A stretch of 64,000 nucleotides of DNA from Erodium maritimum (GCA_963921825.1 OY997596.1:32727932-32791931), one strand, 5' to 3'; shown: positions 1-11,574, numbered from the stretch's first letter. The notes: generated from the letters alone by a model not told the origin. Made by a program: numbers and translations.

Positions 1-1859
1 ACACAATCATAACTTACCGTTCACTTACCAGTTACGACCCATCGGGGCATCGATCACCTGATTGCACCGCTCGGTACAACCAGTCATACTCGATGCTCCA
101 AACAACCATTTAAGGAAATCAAGCAATCATCCAAACACAGCCAATTGTCCAATACGAGTTCAATTAACCAAACATAAAAACCTTCAAACGAGCATTCAAA
201 TATGCAATTCGACTAGTTCCATTAGACTCTTTAGCCTATCAACTAAGCAACCAAACAACCAACCATGTGATCCTAACACGCAACTAATCCGAGGGCTTTG
301 CCAAGGCCGCTCTACCAGTAAAACAATTCCCAAGTATTGAAAGCGAATTACACTAGTGATTGGCATCCTAATCATTCACCACTAGACACTTCCGGTTATT
401 AGTAATTGAAAGACAACTATTCTAGTTATTCGCATCCTATAGGCATCTCTAGGACCTTTCCAATTTTATTAGCCTAACATGCATACTAAGCATTTAAACG
501 AGAGGTTAAGACTTCCCTACCTCAAGGTCTTCCTCTCAACACTCTGATGATAAGCCCGGTGGTCACCACTCTGTTCTTCACACGGGTCCAGGCGTGATCT
601 TTGCTCCTCTAACTTGTGTCCACGTTCTTCCTTCTTTCCTAGCTTGGTCCCACGGTTTTGAACCACAAAAAGACCACAAATTAGTTCCCCCAACAAAGTG
701 TTCTTCTCCTCAAAACACACAACAATGCTCAGAAATGGATCAAGGTTTGAAGAGGTAATGTGGGAATCGAATTGAGCTAAAAGGAAGGGTTTTGGGCTCT
801 GGGGGTCTGATACGGAATGTGACCCATTCCATGCCACTCAGAGGGCCGGAATGTGGCACGTTCCGTGCCACTCGGAGGGCCGGAATGTGGCACGTTCCGT
901 GCCACTCAGAGGGCCGGAATGTGGCACGTTCCGTTCCACTCAGAGGGCCGGAATGTGACACTCTCCAAACCACGTTCCGTATCAAACCTGACCAGTTTCT
1001 TCCCCTTCCTTCCCCAACTCGAGTTTCACGAACATCACCATAAAAACCCCATTTCCAAGTCCTCTCAACTCCAAAATGTTCATCCAAAGTTACCCAACAT
1101 CAACACCCTCAATGGGTTCATCAAACTTCAACCCAAAAACACAATCCAACATCCTACTTCACTACTTCTTCTCCAAGCAACAATCAAAAAGCAAGTTCTT
1201 CAACTTTTAAGCCAAAACCCACAAAACCCATAGATTGGAAGTGGATGAAATAGAGAGTTAGGAGTATCTTTACCTCTAGGTAGTTGAGATGGAGAAGATG
1301 AAGTGAAAATGGAGGCAAAAGGACCAAGAACATGCTCCAAAATCCAAGCTTTCTTCTCTATCTTCTTCCTCAAGAAATGAGCTCTCCTCCTCCTCTCTCC
1401 TAGTGAATTTCGGCTGCACCAACAAGGAATGAGCTGAATTGTTGCTCCCTTTCCTTTAAATGACCTAAAATGTCAATTTACTCAAAAGCCCTTAAGGTCT
1501 TATCCATTTAAAGGTAAGTTAGGAGGGTATGAGGGTCATTTGAAGCCCCATTTTCATCCTCCAAGCCAAGCATGACATGTGTCATGTGTGGTCACTCCCA
1601 CTTGATAAATTTCCAGCTTTCCAAGATTTTATCGGACAATAACCGATATTAAGCCCAATTTTGACCGACGGTTGACTTTAACAACAGTCAAACTGAAGGA
1701 AACGGCCCAACTAAGCTAACCGTGAAGTTGGGTAAGCTTTTTGGGCCCCGGAAAGGTCCCGAGTGACTTCCTGAGTCATTGGTTGACTTTTCCGGCCGAA
1801 AGTCAAACTGAGTGAGGATTCACCGGTTCTACCGGGATCAACCGGGGGCGGGTCTTACA
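1..1859 (-). mobile_element. Partial gypsy-type LTR, minus strand, cut by window edge
   Basis: Read on the minus strand this begins TGTAAGACCCGCCCCCGG at 1859 and runs off the left edge of the window. Its first 250 bases share an ordered set of blocks with the gypsy LTRs further right: an AAAAGTCAACC block, AAAAAGCTTA, and TTAG(C)TTAGTTG(A/G)GCCGTTTCCTT. Most of the rest does not match them, so it is a related but distinct subfamily. It abuts a copia reverse-transcriptase remnant at 1860, which it appears to have entered. Since the other end is outside the window, I cannot tell a solo LTR from a full element. Short ORFs inside it are not convincing genes. Confidence 0.7.
833..963. repeat. 34-bp tandem repeat, about 3.9 copies
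   Basis: The unit begins GCCACTCAGAGGGCCGG and contains the near-palindrome GGAATGTGGCACGTTCC. The first three copies are almost identical and the last is degraded. It lies inside the partial LTR and makes spurious ORFs on both strands. Confidence 0.9.
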
Positions 1860-1861
1860 CG

Positions 1862-2824
1862 GTGTATCTATATGAAAACCAGTGGGAGCAAGTTCTAATA
1901 GTAATCCTATATGTTGATGATATACTACTTGCTGCAAATGACAAAGGGTTGTTACATGATGTGAAAACCTTTCTCTCCAAGAACTTTGAAATGAAGGATA
2001 TGAGTGAGGCATCCTATGTGATTGGAATAAAAATATTCCGGGATAGATCAAAAGGATTGTTAGGATTGTCTCAAAAAGGTTATATTAACAAAGTATTGGA
2101 GAGATTCAGAATGGATAAATGCTCCGCTGGAGTAGTTGCGATTCAAAAAGGGGATAAATTTAATGAAAAACAATGTCCTCAAAATGATTTGGAAAGGAAA
2201 GAAATGGAAAATATTCCCAATGCATCAGTTGTTGGGAGCCTGATGTTTGCTCAAACATGTACTCGGCCAGATATCAGTTTTGTTGTTGGTATGTTAGGCC
2301 GATAGCAAAGTAATCCAGGATTGGATCACTGGAAAGATGCAAAGAAAGTTCTTAGGTACTTACAAGGCACCAAAGACTACATGCTCACATACAGAAGATC
2401 AAATGACTTGGAGCTGGTCGGCTATACAGATTCAGATTATGCAGGATGTGTAGATTCGAGAAAATCTACATTTGGGTATGTGTTTCTGTTAGTTGGAGGA
2501 TCAGTTTCTTGTAGGAGTGGGAAGCAGTCTGTTATTGCTACTTCCACCATGGAGGTGGAATTTGTGGCGTGTTTTGAGGCCACTGTCCAATCATCGTGGT
2601 TGCGGAATTTTGTCTCACGCCTTAGCATTGTTGATAGTATTGCTAGGCCGTTGAGAATTTATTGTGATAACTCTGCAACTGTCTTCTTCTCCAAAAATGA
2701 TAAGTACTCTAAAGGTGCAAAACATATGGATATAAAGTACTTGGCAGTGAAAGAAGAAGTGCAAAATCAAAGGGTGTCGATCGAGCATAGAATGGGTGTC
2801 ATAGATAAGTCCTTGTTAACATAA
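1862..2824 (+). pseudogene. Ty1/copia pol remnant: end of reverse transcriptase plus RNase H
   Basis: The translation opens just before the RT catalytic motif YVDD (near 1908-1919). It continues through the copia signatures GIKIFRD, LSQKGYI, VGSLMFAQTCTRPD, ATSTMEVEF and IYCDNSATVFFSKN, so RT palm/thumb and RNase H are in order. Gag, protease, integrase and the RT N-terminus are missing because an LTR cuts in at 1859/1860. There is an in-frame TAG at 2303-2305, in the spot where related proteins read GRY. After SIEH (about 2790) the text jumps to RMGV, which suggests an in-frame loss of the usual stretch ending DPLTKGLP. The element is dead. The clade is probably Tork/TAR-like, which I infer from the RNase H wording only. 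Confidence 0.9.
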
Positions 2825-3184
2825 TTGTGATGTATATATATACAATAATTGATATATTGCTCATTTTAGAATCATGACATAAATTTATGTGAATTCAATT
2901 AAAGTCGTGTTTTGATTATTCGTTAATTTTCACATCATGGTGTATACATTGATTGGTATGTGAAAATTTAAGGATTACAGTGTTCCTTAATTATTGTTTA
3001 CTTGGATTATGTTAATAGTGTGTTACATGGGAGGGGTCCCGTTGATAAAGTAACTTGAAACCACCATGATCCCTATTAATTAATTCAATTAAAGATGACT
3101 AAATGATTCTACATAGTCAATATGTGCACGTATGAGTTGATTAATGTTGAATCATCAAGGCGTATCATGGGCCAAGTGGGAGAT
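2825..3184 (+). promoter_or_regulatory. Copia 3' noncoding region and polypurine tract
   Basis: This is the AT-rich stretch between the pol stop and the 3' LTR, with no gene. It ends in the purine-rich run CAAGTGGGAGAT directly before the LTR. That is the usual copia primer for plus-strand DNA synthesis. Confidence 0.8.
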
Positions 3185-3564
3185 TGTTAATTAATTTTTG
3201 AATTAGTTGCCCATGTACTAAATAATCATTCAATTAAGGAAGCCCAATGTTATGGTGGTTGAGCCCAAAAGATGTGTTGGTTATTGGGGGTTTTAATTCC
3301 CTTCTCTCTCCCTAATTGAAATAGTTACAGAAACCAATCTCTGAACCATTACATATAATAGAAAGGAGAAAGGAGAGAGAGAAGAAAAACACTCAAAATT
3401 CAAGAGAAAATAGCAAAGCATGGAACCGGGTATGTGATATACTTAATTGATTCTTCTCGTTCATCTTATAGAAGTACTGATTACTTTTGGTTGAATTAAA
3501 CTGTGTTATTCGTTCGTCTTCAATTCCGCATCAAAGTTCATAAAATTGATCTTAAATTCCTACA
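3185..3564 (+). mobile_element. 3' LTR of the copia remnant
   Basis: It starts TGTTAATTAATTTTTG directly after the polypurine tract and most likely ends ...TTCCTACA at 3564, giving about 380 bp. A possible TATA stretch (ACATATAATAG) lies near 3352. The 5' LTR is outside the window or lost, so no target duplication can be tested and the right edge is approximate. Confidence 0.7.
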
Positions 3565-3974
3565 TTCGAAACCTAGACACCCACAGAGAATGGCAGTGGC
3601 AGATACGTTTGTTTAGGGGAAGATAAGTACGGAATAAAGAGCCAAAGTTTACGAAAAGATTCTCCAAATGAATACTGAAAAGTGTCTCCGAGATAAGGGA
3701 GGTATGAAGCAAGGATAGAGAACAATGAGGGGAGTTGTGATAGGGAAGATGAGGGAGAGGACGGGAGGCTTCATCTTTGTCATAATTCCTTGACACAAAC
3801 ATTCACAATGATCAATAATAGTGATTGGAAAATGGAGATTAAGTGTGGGTTTAATATAACTTTTCTATCTCTCGGTTGATTTTTGCCAGGTGAGTGTATT
3901 GAATCCAACAATATTATTCGAATTTATAACTTCCTACTTTTTGGCTATTGATATTTTTTAATTTAATTCTATAT
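3565..3974. other. Unassigned flank, no gene recognised
   Basis: About 400 bases with an 80-codon minus-strand ORF (3560-3802) that matches no family I recognise and overlaps the LTR end. I see nothing else in it. Confidence 0.4.
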
Positions 3975-4014
3975 TTTTGTTGAACGGTGTTGCACTTTTA
4001 TTAATATCAAAGAA

Positions 4015-4278
4015 CTACATAGGTGTGACCTGGGGAACAAATTCCCCGATCACGAGTAGAGGGCTAGAATAGATGAACAAAGGTTCTCTAACCCTTATCA
4101 GAACATAACCGACCAAGTCGGTATTTTGAAGTCGTATAGGCCGTGACAGAAAACGGAGGGGGGGAGTGGGGTACCGGAGATCCTGAGGGACCTCAACGGT
4201 AAAGGTGAAGTGGGGAGGCAGCACATCGTACATGGACCCCTCCCAGGGCCAGTCCCAGATGCATGATACACCACTCAT
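4015..4278 (-). pseudogene. Left arm of an inverted homologous pair; unknown protein end
   Basis: On the minus strand this reads WDWPWEGSMYDVLPP...FTVEV. The same domain is read on the plus strand at 5360-5640 (KDWPWEGSLDDTFPP...ITVEV). Nucleotide similarity is obvious in the first 60 bases and fades later. It is followed on the minus strand by an AT-rich tail with AATAAAAGTGCAAC near 3990-4010, which resembles a non-LTR retroposon 3' end. I do not recognise the protein family. The C-terminal half is frame-broken relative to its partner. Confidence 0.5.
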
Positions 4279-4395
4279 TCCTCTTGGCAGGGCTGCTTCC
4301 CCGCCCTGAACTGTTCCTCCCTAGGGACCCCAGCTATCGACTGCTTCAGAGTATGCTGGTTGTCCTCAGCTGCATTTCGTCCAGGGGTATCATCC

Positions 4396-4740
4396 TCAAG
4401 AGCTCCCCTCTCTATCCGAGGCCTCCCATCCAACTGGTCTGTGTGTGGTAGTGCTAATTCCCGTCCCGAAGGAGCAATTGGCTGAGACGACTGTCCACTC
4501 GACGAGCCTCACCTTAACAACCCCACCCCAATATATTCCCCATTGGTCGCAAGGGACATGCACAGACATTCCCAACGCGTTGCCAATAGAGGTACTCGTC
4601 TCCCTCGTTCGAACCAGAGTTGGCAACCCCCTAGCATGCACCCATAGTTGCACCCGGTCCAGAGGGGGCAACTCCCGAGCGCACGAATCCAAATCTCCCA
4701 ACAATCGGACCTTACCATCGTTGCACCAGGGTTCATTATT
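4396..4740 (-). pseudogene. DUF4283-like ORF fragment
   Basis: The minus-strand reading contains LWVHARGLPTLVRTRE, IGNALGMSVHV and YWGGVVKVRL. This is the pattern (L-W-V-x-[IA]-x-G-L-P, then IG..LG, then a W/Y..[YV].[RK]VR[VL] strand) found just after the DUF4283 core in plant LINE ORF1-like proteins. It is a separate, diverged relative of the large DUF4283 retroposon that begins at 5679. The expected zinc knuckle is not seen downstream on the minus strand, where the unknown 4015-4278 segment follows instead. It is broken and unlikely to be expressed. Confidence 0.55.
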
Positions 4741-4839
4741 TTGAACCCATAATCGCGAATCTGCTATATTAATTACGTGTCTACATTAATATATTTCCAA
4801 AATGTTGTATGACGGATTTTATGTTGAGAGAAAACCCTA

Positions 4840-5650
4840 TCCCTAGCCGGCATATCCCTGCGATTATAGTGTTTTCTAGCCCTATCCTTGTTGTAGAAAA
4901 CCTCGTTGATGCTGCTGCTACACTCCTTGCCGGCTCTGTCATGGCGTCTCTGGTGTATTTTTCTCCCTCCCGTTGTCTCCTCTTGTGAATCTGCTTTTGA
5001 AGACCCGGCGCAGGAGGACGTCGAAGCAACCTCTACACGGGATTCCTTCTATGCCTCCTTCTCCTCTGGCGCTTCCTCTGCAGCAGCCACTGAAGCATCC
5101 ATCGTTGTCCCTACCTCCTTGCCCTCCACTGATGCATACGATCAATGTACAAGTTCGGTGCACCCCTGTTTCCTATACCTCTTACAGATTGATCTGGCAC
5201 TAGATCATACTGTATCGGATCATCTGGCCTGAGCAACCCTCATCATCTCTGAAGTCGGTGTGTCCATGTCCCTGGCCTCCACCGACTAAACTTCCTCGAC
5301 CCCTCTCTCGATTCTAGATCAAGCTAATCGAGTGGGTCTTTTTTATTTTCACCAATTTTGTTTTTGCAGGGTCAAAAACTAGGGCGCAGAGAATCAAGGA
5401 TTGGCCCTGGGAGGGGTCCCTAGACGATACTTTTCCTCCCACCATCACCATTACTGTTGAGGTCTCTGATCTCCCGTACCCCCTTCCCCTCCCTGTCTTC
5501 TTTCCTTGCCTATTCGGCATCAAAATACCGTCTGTGACAGTTCTGGTATTACAAGGATCAGTGAACCATTGTTCATTAAAATTGTCATTTTCAAGGTCGG
5601 GGAGCATGTTCCTCGGTGCACAACATTGTAGTTGATTTCAAGTTATAAAG
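4840..5650 (+). pseudogene. Right arm of the inverted pair, with serine/proline-rich upstream region
   Basis: The plus strand has an open stretch at 4906-5232 rich in Ser, Ala and Pro. It is followed by an intron-like TTTTGTTTTTGCAG (about 5356-5369), then a reading GSKTRAQRIKDWPWEGS...GIKIPS ending near 5630. The last part is homologous to the minus-strand arm at 4015-4278, tail included (TGTAGTT...TAAAGGTTGCAAC). It may be a retroposed 3' end of an unknown gene. No family is recognised and the function is unknown. Confidence 0.45.
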
Positions 5651-5670
5651 GTTGCAACTTTCGCTAAAAA

Positions 5671-5680
5671 ATGTACTATT
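5671..5680. repeat. Left target-site duplication of the DUF4283 retroposon
   Basis: ATGTACTATT here is repeated at 33912-33921. The last two T bases merge with the poly(T) run, so the certain duplication is 8-10 bp. Confidence 0.75.
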
Positions 5681-6037
5681 TTTTTTTTGAAAATGATTGC
5701 ATTCATTAAGAAAGATTACATGAAGACAATCCACGGTTCCGGGATATACCCAATACAGGTTAGGATTAAGTCTGGCTGCCCCCATTTGGAAACTAAACAG
5801 GCGAGCCGGCGCTCTTGGCTCCTAAAATAGAAATTCTACACAAACCAGTAGACCAAATGAATTTGCAAAAGATAAGATCAAACACACAAAACCTAGGAGC
5901 TGAATTCCCTGGGGGGAGGTTGCCTTGGTGTGCGGTATGGTTCTGACCCCTGCCCCGAAGATCCAGGCCCTATTAGTGAGGGCCTGTAGGGACGTGGGAA
6001 GGAGACTCGAGAGTCCCCCTCCCTTGCCTTAGGCCTA
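5679..6037 (-). other. 3' untranslated region and poly(A) of the DUF4283 retroposon
   Basis: There are about 350 noncoding bases on the minus strand after the stop. They end ...CTTAATGAATGCAATC followed by four As within ATTTTC and then a run of ten As. The AATGAATGCAAT motif just before the tail resembles plant LINE 3' ends. No ORF2 remnant is visible. Confidence 0.7.
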
Positions 6038-7014
6038 TCATTGATCCCGACAAGGCTGCTTGACAACCTTCGTCGATAACTCTATGTTTGGGGTCAGCAA
6101 GACATCCTCCGTTATCTGATCTGCTTCTATGATCAGGAATTCCCGCTTCCTTGATTTTGCTTCTGTATCAGTCTGGTGCGGTACCTTCTTTTGCCCTAGT
6201 GTCTTTTCTATTCTTGGGGCCCGAGGGGTTGGTTGTTTCTTTCCCCCTATTTTCCTTCCTTTCCATCCCGCTGTTTCCGAAACATGGCCTGTAGAAAAGC
6301 CAGCAAGAGTCTCACGCTGGAGACTCGTCGTTACCGGTTCTGATAAAGAGAAGTTCGAGATGTCCTGGGGGCTTTGTACCTCCCCTGGTGCTTGTGCTAT
6401 TTCACCCGCCACCTTGGCCCTATGTTCTTCTGTAATAGCGTTCATACCAGCCTGGATGTGAGGTTGATGGTACGGGCGGTGCGGGGAGACACTACCGATC
6501 CCTTCCCCTGATTTGCAGCATTCACCTTTACTACTGTTGTGGGAAATTTGTTAATCTAATACCTAGGCTTGGTTGTAAGGTCAACTTTGTCAACATGGAA
6601 ACACTGCTGGCCCTCGGGGACACTCTGCCTCCTTTGCTGTCTGGACCCGTTGTTGGAAATCTCTTCTTGGATAATTCTGGGGTCTGTAGGAGCAATAGGC
6701 CAAGGAGCCATATGAGTTACACCTATCGAGGGCTAGTGCAACGGTCTACGGTCCTTTTGAACTGGCGGTTCAACACTCCAGTCTATCCGGAATATCCCTT
6801 CTGTGCGGATTGCTAGCGGCGCTTGGAGGGAGTCCTCGTATCTTCTAGCAAGCTGCTCCACTCTCGGGAGGACAACAATGCATCCGACATTAGAATGACC
6901 GATACGACCGCATCTATAGCAAAAATCCGGCAGCTTCTCGTACTGTAGCCTCACTTTTAGGTATTCCGGGTCTCCCTCTTCTTGGAACGTAAGGTAGCGG
7001 CGGAGAGGCCGAGT
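6038..7014 (-). pseudogene. DUF4283/zinc-knuckle protein, C-terminal part
   Basis: Directly inside the insertion point the minus strand reads RPLRRYLTF...EYLKVRLQYEKLPDFCYRCGRIGH...C. This is a CX2CX4HX4C zinc knuckle of the type that follows DUF4283 in plant LINE ORF1 proteins, where it binds RNA. After a further stretch and at least one frame change, a second open stretch (6445-6038) gives a polar, Lys/Glu-rich C-terminus ending ...VVKQPCRDQ. The core lies at 15444-15873 and the N-terminus at 33161-33846, both displaced by insertions. The frame is broken between the knuckle and the tail, so this is not functional. Confidence 0.8.
7010..7014. repeat. Target-site duplication CGAGT of A2 (left)
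   Basis: It matches 15444-15448 exactly. Splicing the two flanks at this point restores homology to the DUF4283 family (VELDVTR then PLRRYLTF). Confidence 0.9.
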
Positions 7015-8700
7015 TGTTGGGTCTCGAGGTAGGGTTGGAGATGAACCAACTCGCAGCGGAAAATAAATGAAAACCAAGAGACGATTAAAACATGAAACAA
7101 CTAACAAAGAATGGATTCACAAGAGAAAAATTCAGCACTATTTCTTACCAAAACAAGAACACCGGTTAACGAATGATTGGCTTGAGTCTCCAAGACGCCT
7201 ACGTATCCACATGGGAATCAAAGCCACGTAGTTCTTCTCTTTGAGGACTCAAGAACACAAAAATGGAGGTGGAAACTAGCCAAACCCGAAATGTCCATGG
7301 AAGAGGGAGAGAAAATGTGTTTCCTATTCTTGTCTTGTGTTTGTTATGTTGAAAAAATATGACTTAAACATAACAAAACCCATACTTGTCCAACTAAAGG
7401 CATGGGACAAGTATGGTGTCAAGTAAGGTGTAAATAGGACAAAGTATGGCAAGGCAAGATTGGGTTAGGTGGTGAATCACCAACACCTTAATCCTTGTCT
7501 TGCTTACTTACTACTAATTAATCAAGACTTGATTAATTAGTTCCATGGGCCTTGGCTGCATGGGCCTTTCATGGGCCTCTTGGAACATGGCCCGTGTCCA
7601 TTTCCAACGAGGTCCCGTGATTCGCTCATCGCCTCCAAGCCTTCCATACCGGAAATGTCCAACATTATCCGACGCGATCAATCCCAAGACTCCAAGCCTT
7701 GTCTCGATCCGTAAAGTCCTATTCACTTACGGGCACATGACCCAAAACCCAGTTTTGGTCATGTCCCGAGCCAACTCCCTTTTGGCCATTCTCCATAAAT
7801 GTGTCAATGAGTTTCATCCTCCGGTGTGACCCTTAGGTTTATGCATGTCAATAGATCAACGTAAAATCCCATTTTACTTGATCGTATTAAAGTGGCAACT
7901 AACGAGACTTTAGTATTGCCTGGCACTGCATAACAAATCGACCCTGTCGATTCTAACCTTTCCGTCATCCCTGTCATTACCCTTTTATCTCCGATATCCT
8001 GATTGAGATAAGGCATAGAGTCGTCATCCTTATTATTCTCAATCACTGTTCTTTGATATGTGAGATGACCGAAGATATGATACCCAGTATCATGTGCGTG
8101 GCCATGCTATTCTTTCAGTCACTCTCGATCAAGCGGCCGAGAACCGATATCTTTCCCATACCTCAGTATGAGGGATAAATCCCTTAGCCGCCTTTCGTGT
8201 CACTCTTGTAGCCCGTCCCCAAGCTAATCCTGGCCGTTATGGAAGCCCTGTTATGGACAACGTTAGGCTCAGGTCAAACTCAGTTGTTGACTACATAGCG
8301 ATCACAAAGACTCCTTGGTCTAAGGATACATGACAAGCTACGACACTGAATATGTTCATGACTTAATCTATGACACATATTCAGGGCGGGTCGTCCAATA
8401 TCATGTCCCACATGATATCTATAATCAGACTCCGGAATCCCATTCCAATGACTAACAGAACGTAATCCATAAAGAGCCATCTTTGATACTAGTCGCTTCT
8501 AGTGAAGCTTTGTTGACTAGGGACCCATCGAGTGTGATCTATATCGATATATGGTTCTATTCGCATGGTGGGCATAAATCAGAGCACACATCGATATATT
8601 ACTCCAACACATAAGTAATATAAAGCCGCTTTAACTTTATTGCTAACGATGATATATACATTTGGACATTTAGGATTTACTACGGGCACTAAGACTAACA
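7015..8700 (-). repeat. A2 3' LTR (left copy)
   Basis: 1686 bp, almost identical to 13757-15443. By eye I count about 36 differences (roughly 98% identity), mostly transitions. Short ORFs inside it (7514-7726, 7545-7829, 8280-8480) recur in the other LTR and are not genes. Confidence 0.92.
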
Positions 8701-8715
8701 ATCTCCCACTTGCCC
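8701..8715 (-). promoter_or_regulatory. A2 polypurine tract
   Basis: The minus strand reads GCAAGTGGGAGAT immediately before the LTR's first TG. This primes plus-strand DNA synthesis and fixes the element's orientation. Confidence 0.85.
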
Positions 8716-8845
8716 TAGTTCCAATCTAAACTCCAATATGTCCCTATCGACTTTACATGTCTAACATGTTCAGGCAGTGACACTGCCTTAGTCAAAGGGT
8801 TGGCTATGTCTGTAGCAATATAGGTTATCTTCACTTCACCTTAGT

Positions 8846-10268
8846 TCAGTATTTCTCTGATGAGGTGGATACGCCGCAGTACATGTTTGGATTTGTTATG
8901 CGATATGGGCTTTTAGCTTGCGCAATGGCCCTTGTGTTGTCGCAAAATGGATTCACCGGGCTGGATGGGTTTTTAATTACACCCAGCCCTGCCATGAATT
9001 TACAAATCCACATAGCCTCCTTAGCTGCCTCTGCAGCATCCATATACTTGGCCTCTGTCGTAGATTCGGCAATGGTATCTTGCTTCACGCTCTCCCAGCT
9101 AAAGCTCTGTCATTCAGCGTAAACACATATCCTAACTGACTTCTAAAGTCATCTGGATTTGTCTTGGAAAACTAGCGTCTACTCATCCTTCGACGACTAG
9201 TACACCATCATCTTTCTCCGGGTTAGAATGATGTCTACTGGTACAACATAAGGCTTACGAAACGTCTGGTCTCGTACATGTCATGGCATTTATGATCGAT
9301 CCTGCTCCTAGGTGCGTGGGATTCTTATCATCCTTTTCAACTCATCAGGTGTCTTAGGACACTGAGTCTTGCTAAGATGAATGCCATGACTAGTGGGTAA
9401 GAGTCCATTCTTTGAATCGAGCATTAAGAACCTACTCAATGCCTTGTTCACATAGGTTCCCTGACTTAAATCCAACACCCTCTTGGTGCGATCTCTACAT
9501 ATCTTAGTCCTTAAGATATAAGAAGCATCGCCTAAGTACTATGTTGAAAAACACTTCCTCAACCAAGCTTTAGTCTCGTGCAAGGTTGGGATGTCGTTTT
9601 CAATGAGAACCAGAAAGGTAATCTTGCTCCCACTAGCCTTCTTATAAACGCAAGATTCATCCTCGTTCTTGATTAAGCCAAATCCAATTAAAGCTTCATC
9701 AAAACGAAGGATCCAACTCCGAGAAGTTCGTTTCAATCCATAAATGGATTTCAACAACTTATAAATCTTTCCTTTATTCTTCGGATCGTCAAAACCTTTG
9801 GGCCGAGACATGCAAACGTACTCAGTCAAATTTCCATTTAGGAAAGTGGTTTTGACATCCACTTTCCATATCTCGTAATTATGATACGCAGTTATGTCAA
9901 GAAGAATTTGGATCGATTTTGACCATAGCCACTAAGGAGAAGGTTTCCTCATAGTCAATTCATTGGATCTGCCTATAACCTTTCGCCACTAGTTGAGCTT
10001 TGTAGGTCAGAGGGTTGCCGTCCATGTCCATCTTCACCCTGAAGATCCATTTGCATCCGATGGTCCTCACACCATTGATGGAATCAACCGGTTCCCAGAC
10101 TCGGTTGTCCGACATGGATTGCATTTCCTCACTCATGGCTCCCAGCCATATCTCGGAGTCGGGCCCATCCACGACTTCCTGAAAGGTGGCTGGATCATCG
10201 TGATCCACCATGACTTCATTGTCACCTCCGGATACCATATCTTGGAGGTGGAAGATTGATCCTTTCAA
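8846..10268 (-). pseudogene. A2 reverse transcriptase and RNase H, degraded
   Basis: The RT N-terminal part is at 10268-9960 (WLGAMSEEMQSM, NRVWEPVD, GCKWIFRVKMD, AQLVAKGY). The fingers/palm part is at 9862-9539 (DVKTTFLNG, IYKLLKSIYGLK, SCVYKKASG). There FLVLIENDIP replaces the expected LYVDDIL..., so the YVDD catalytic motif is gone. A degraded middle (about 9130-9530) keeps nucleotide traces of the SLMYAMxCTRPD region. RNase H is at 9088-8846 (IAESTTEAKYM, FCDNTRAIAQAKSP). Several frames and stops separate the parts. The A1 copy (18398-18580) shares the same FMVLIENDIP change, so the loss may predate both insertions. Confidence 0.9.
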
Positions 10269-10376
10269 ATCGCCTTGGACCTTCCGGAATTGTAACAGGA
10301 ATTGGTTCTTACTCTACGACAATCTCTGGCTCCTTTCTACTGGGTTGTCAATTGGTTTAGACAGATCTGTACCATC

Positions 10377-11574
10377 CTAAATTTCTTCGAGATGCACAGT
10401 CCTCCCAATGACGTCTTTGGAAACAAAACTCCTTTTCCATAAATACCCCACCCCAAGCGACGAACACCATGTTCTCACTGGGATTGTAGAAGTAGTATCC
10501 CTTGTTTCTTTGTGATACCACTCGAACGTGCATATCTCAGATCTTGGTTCGAGCTTAGTCGAAACCAAATGTTTCACATAAGCCTCGCAACCACAAATCT
10601 TTAGGAAGGACAAAGCGGGCATCATCCCATACCATTTTAAAATAGTATCCCTTCCACACCCTTCGTCGAAGCCCGATTCACTATGAATGCGGTCGTCTCT
10701 AGAGCATAACCCCATAAAGAGATTGGGAGAACAGTCCAACTAATCATGGAACGGACCATTGTCTAACAATGTCCGATTTCTCCGTTTGGCTACACGTTTC
10801 AACTACAGTGTCCCAGGAGGAGTCCATTCCAAAAGGATCCCATTCTCTTTTATATGATCTAATAACTCTGGTCAAGTATTTTCCACCTCGATCCAATCGA
10901 AGTGCCTTAATACCTTTGTCGAGCTGGTTTTCTACTTTAGTCTAAAACTCTTTGAATTTATCAAAAGCTTCAGACTTATGTCTCACCGAATAGACATAAC
11001 CATATTTACTGTAATCATTAGTAAATGTGATAAAGTAGCTAAAACCCCTCATGGCAAGTGAACTTATTGGTCTACACACATTCGAGTGTATCAGCCCCAA
11101 TAATTCACCCGCCCTTTCATCGCGATCGATAAAGGGCACTTTAGTCATTTTTCCCATAAAACAAACCTTGCACCTATCGATCGAATGGAATTCGAATGAA
11201 CCTGAAAGCCCGCACTTCTGAAGTGCTGATAGGCGCTTCTTGTTTATGCGGCCCAAATGACAGTACCATAACATAGTTAGGTTTAAATCGTTGAATTTAG
11301 ACCTCTTGGTATTAACGTAATATGTAGAACTTGAGGCATTGTTACCCATATCTAATATGTACAATTCTCCAACCAAGTCAGTATTGGTATAAAACATATC
11401 ATTGCATAGAACATTGAAAACTCCATTTCCAATATTAACATTATATCTTTCCTTGTCAAACACGGATACAGATATAATATTCCTACTAAAAGTAGGTATG
11501 CAATATACATTATACAATACTAATACAAGGCCACTTGGCAAAGCAAGACTCATGGATCCTACAACAGTTGCCAC
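10377..11574 (-). pseudogene. A2 integrase region, degraded
   Basis: The stretch 11574-10942 holds the GAG-pre-integrase/zinc-binding part (LWYCHLGRINKKRL, then CKVCFMGKMTKVPF) and the start of the catalytic core. The core reads IHSNVCRPISS where intact copia integrases read a D in IHSDVCGP, so the first catalytic Asp is Asn. It continues FITFTNDYSKYGYVY, retaining the second-Asp region. A broken stretch (10739-10377) holds the C-terminal region (GCEAYVKHLV). Integrase would join the cDNA to host DNA; this copy could not. Confidence 0.85.

Noticed and set aside
4906..5232. Plus-strand 108-codon ORF as a real gene
   Set aside because: Low-complexity Ser/Ala/Pro text overlapped by open frames on both strands. 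Treated only as the upstream part of an unknown pseudogene.
7514..8046. ORFs inside the A2 LTRs, repeated at 14256-14571 and 15022-15222
   Set aside because: They are in repeated LTR sequence on mixed strands with no domain. Duplication of the LTR explains the conservation.
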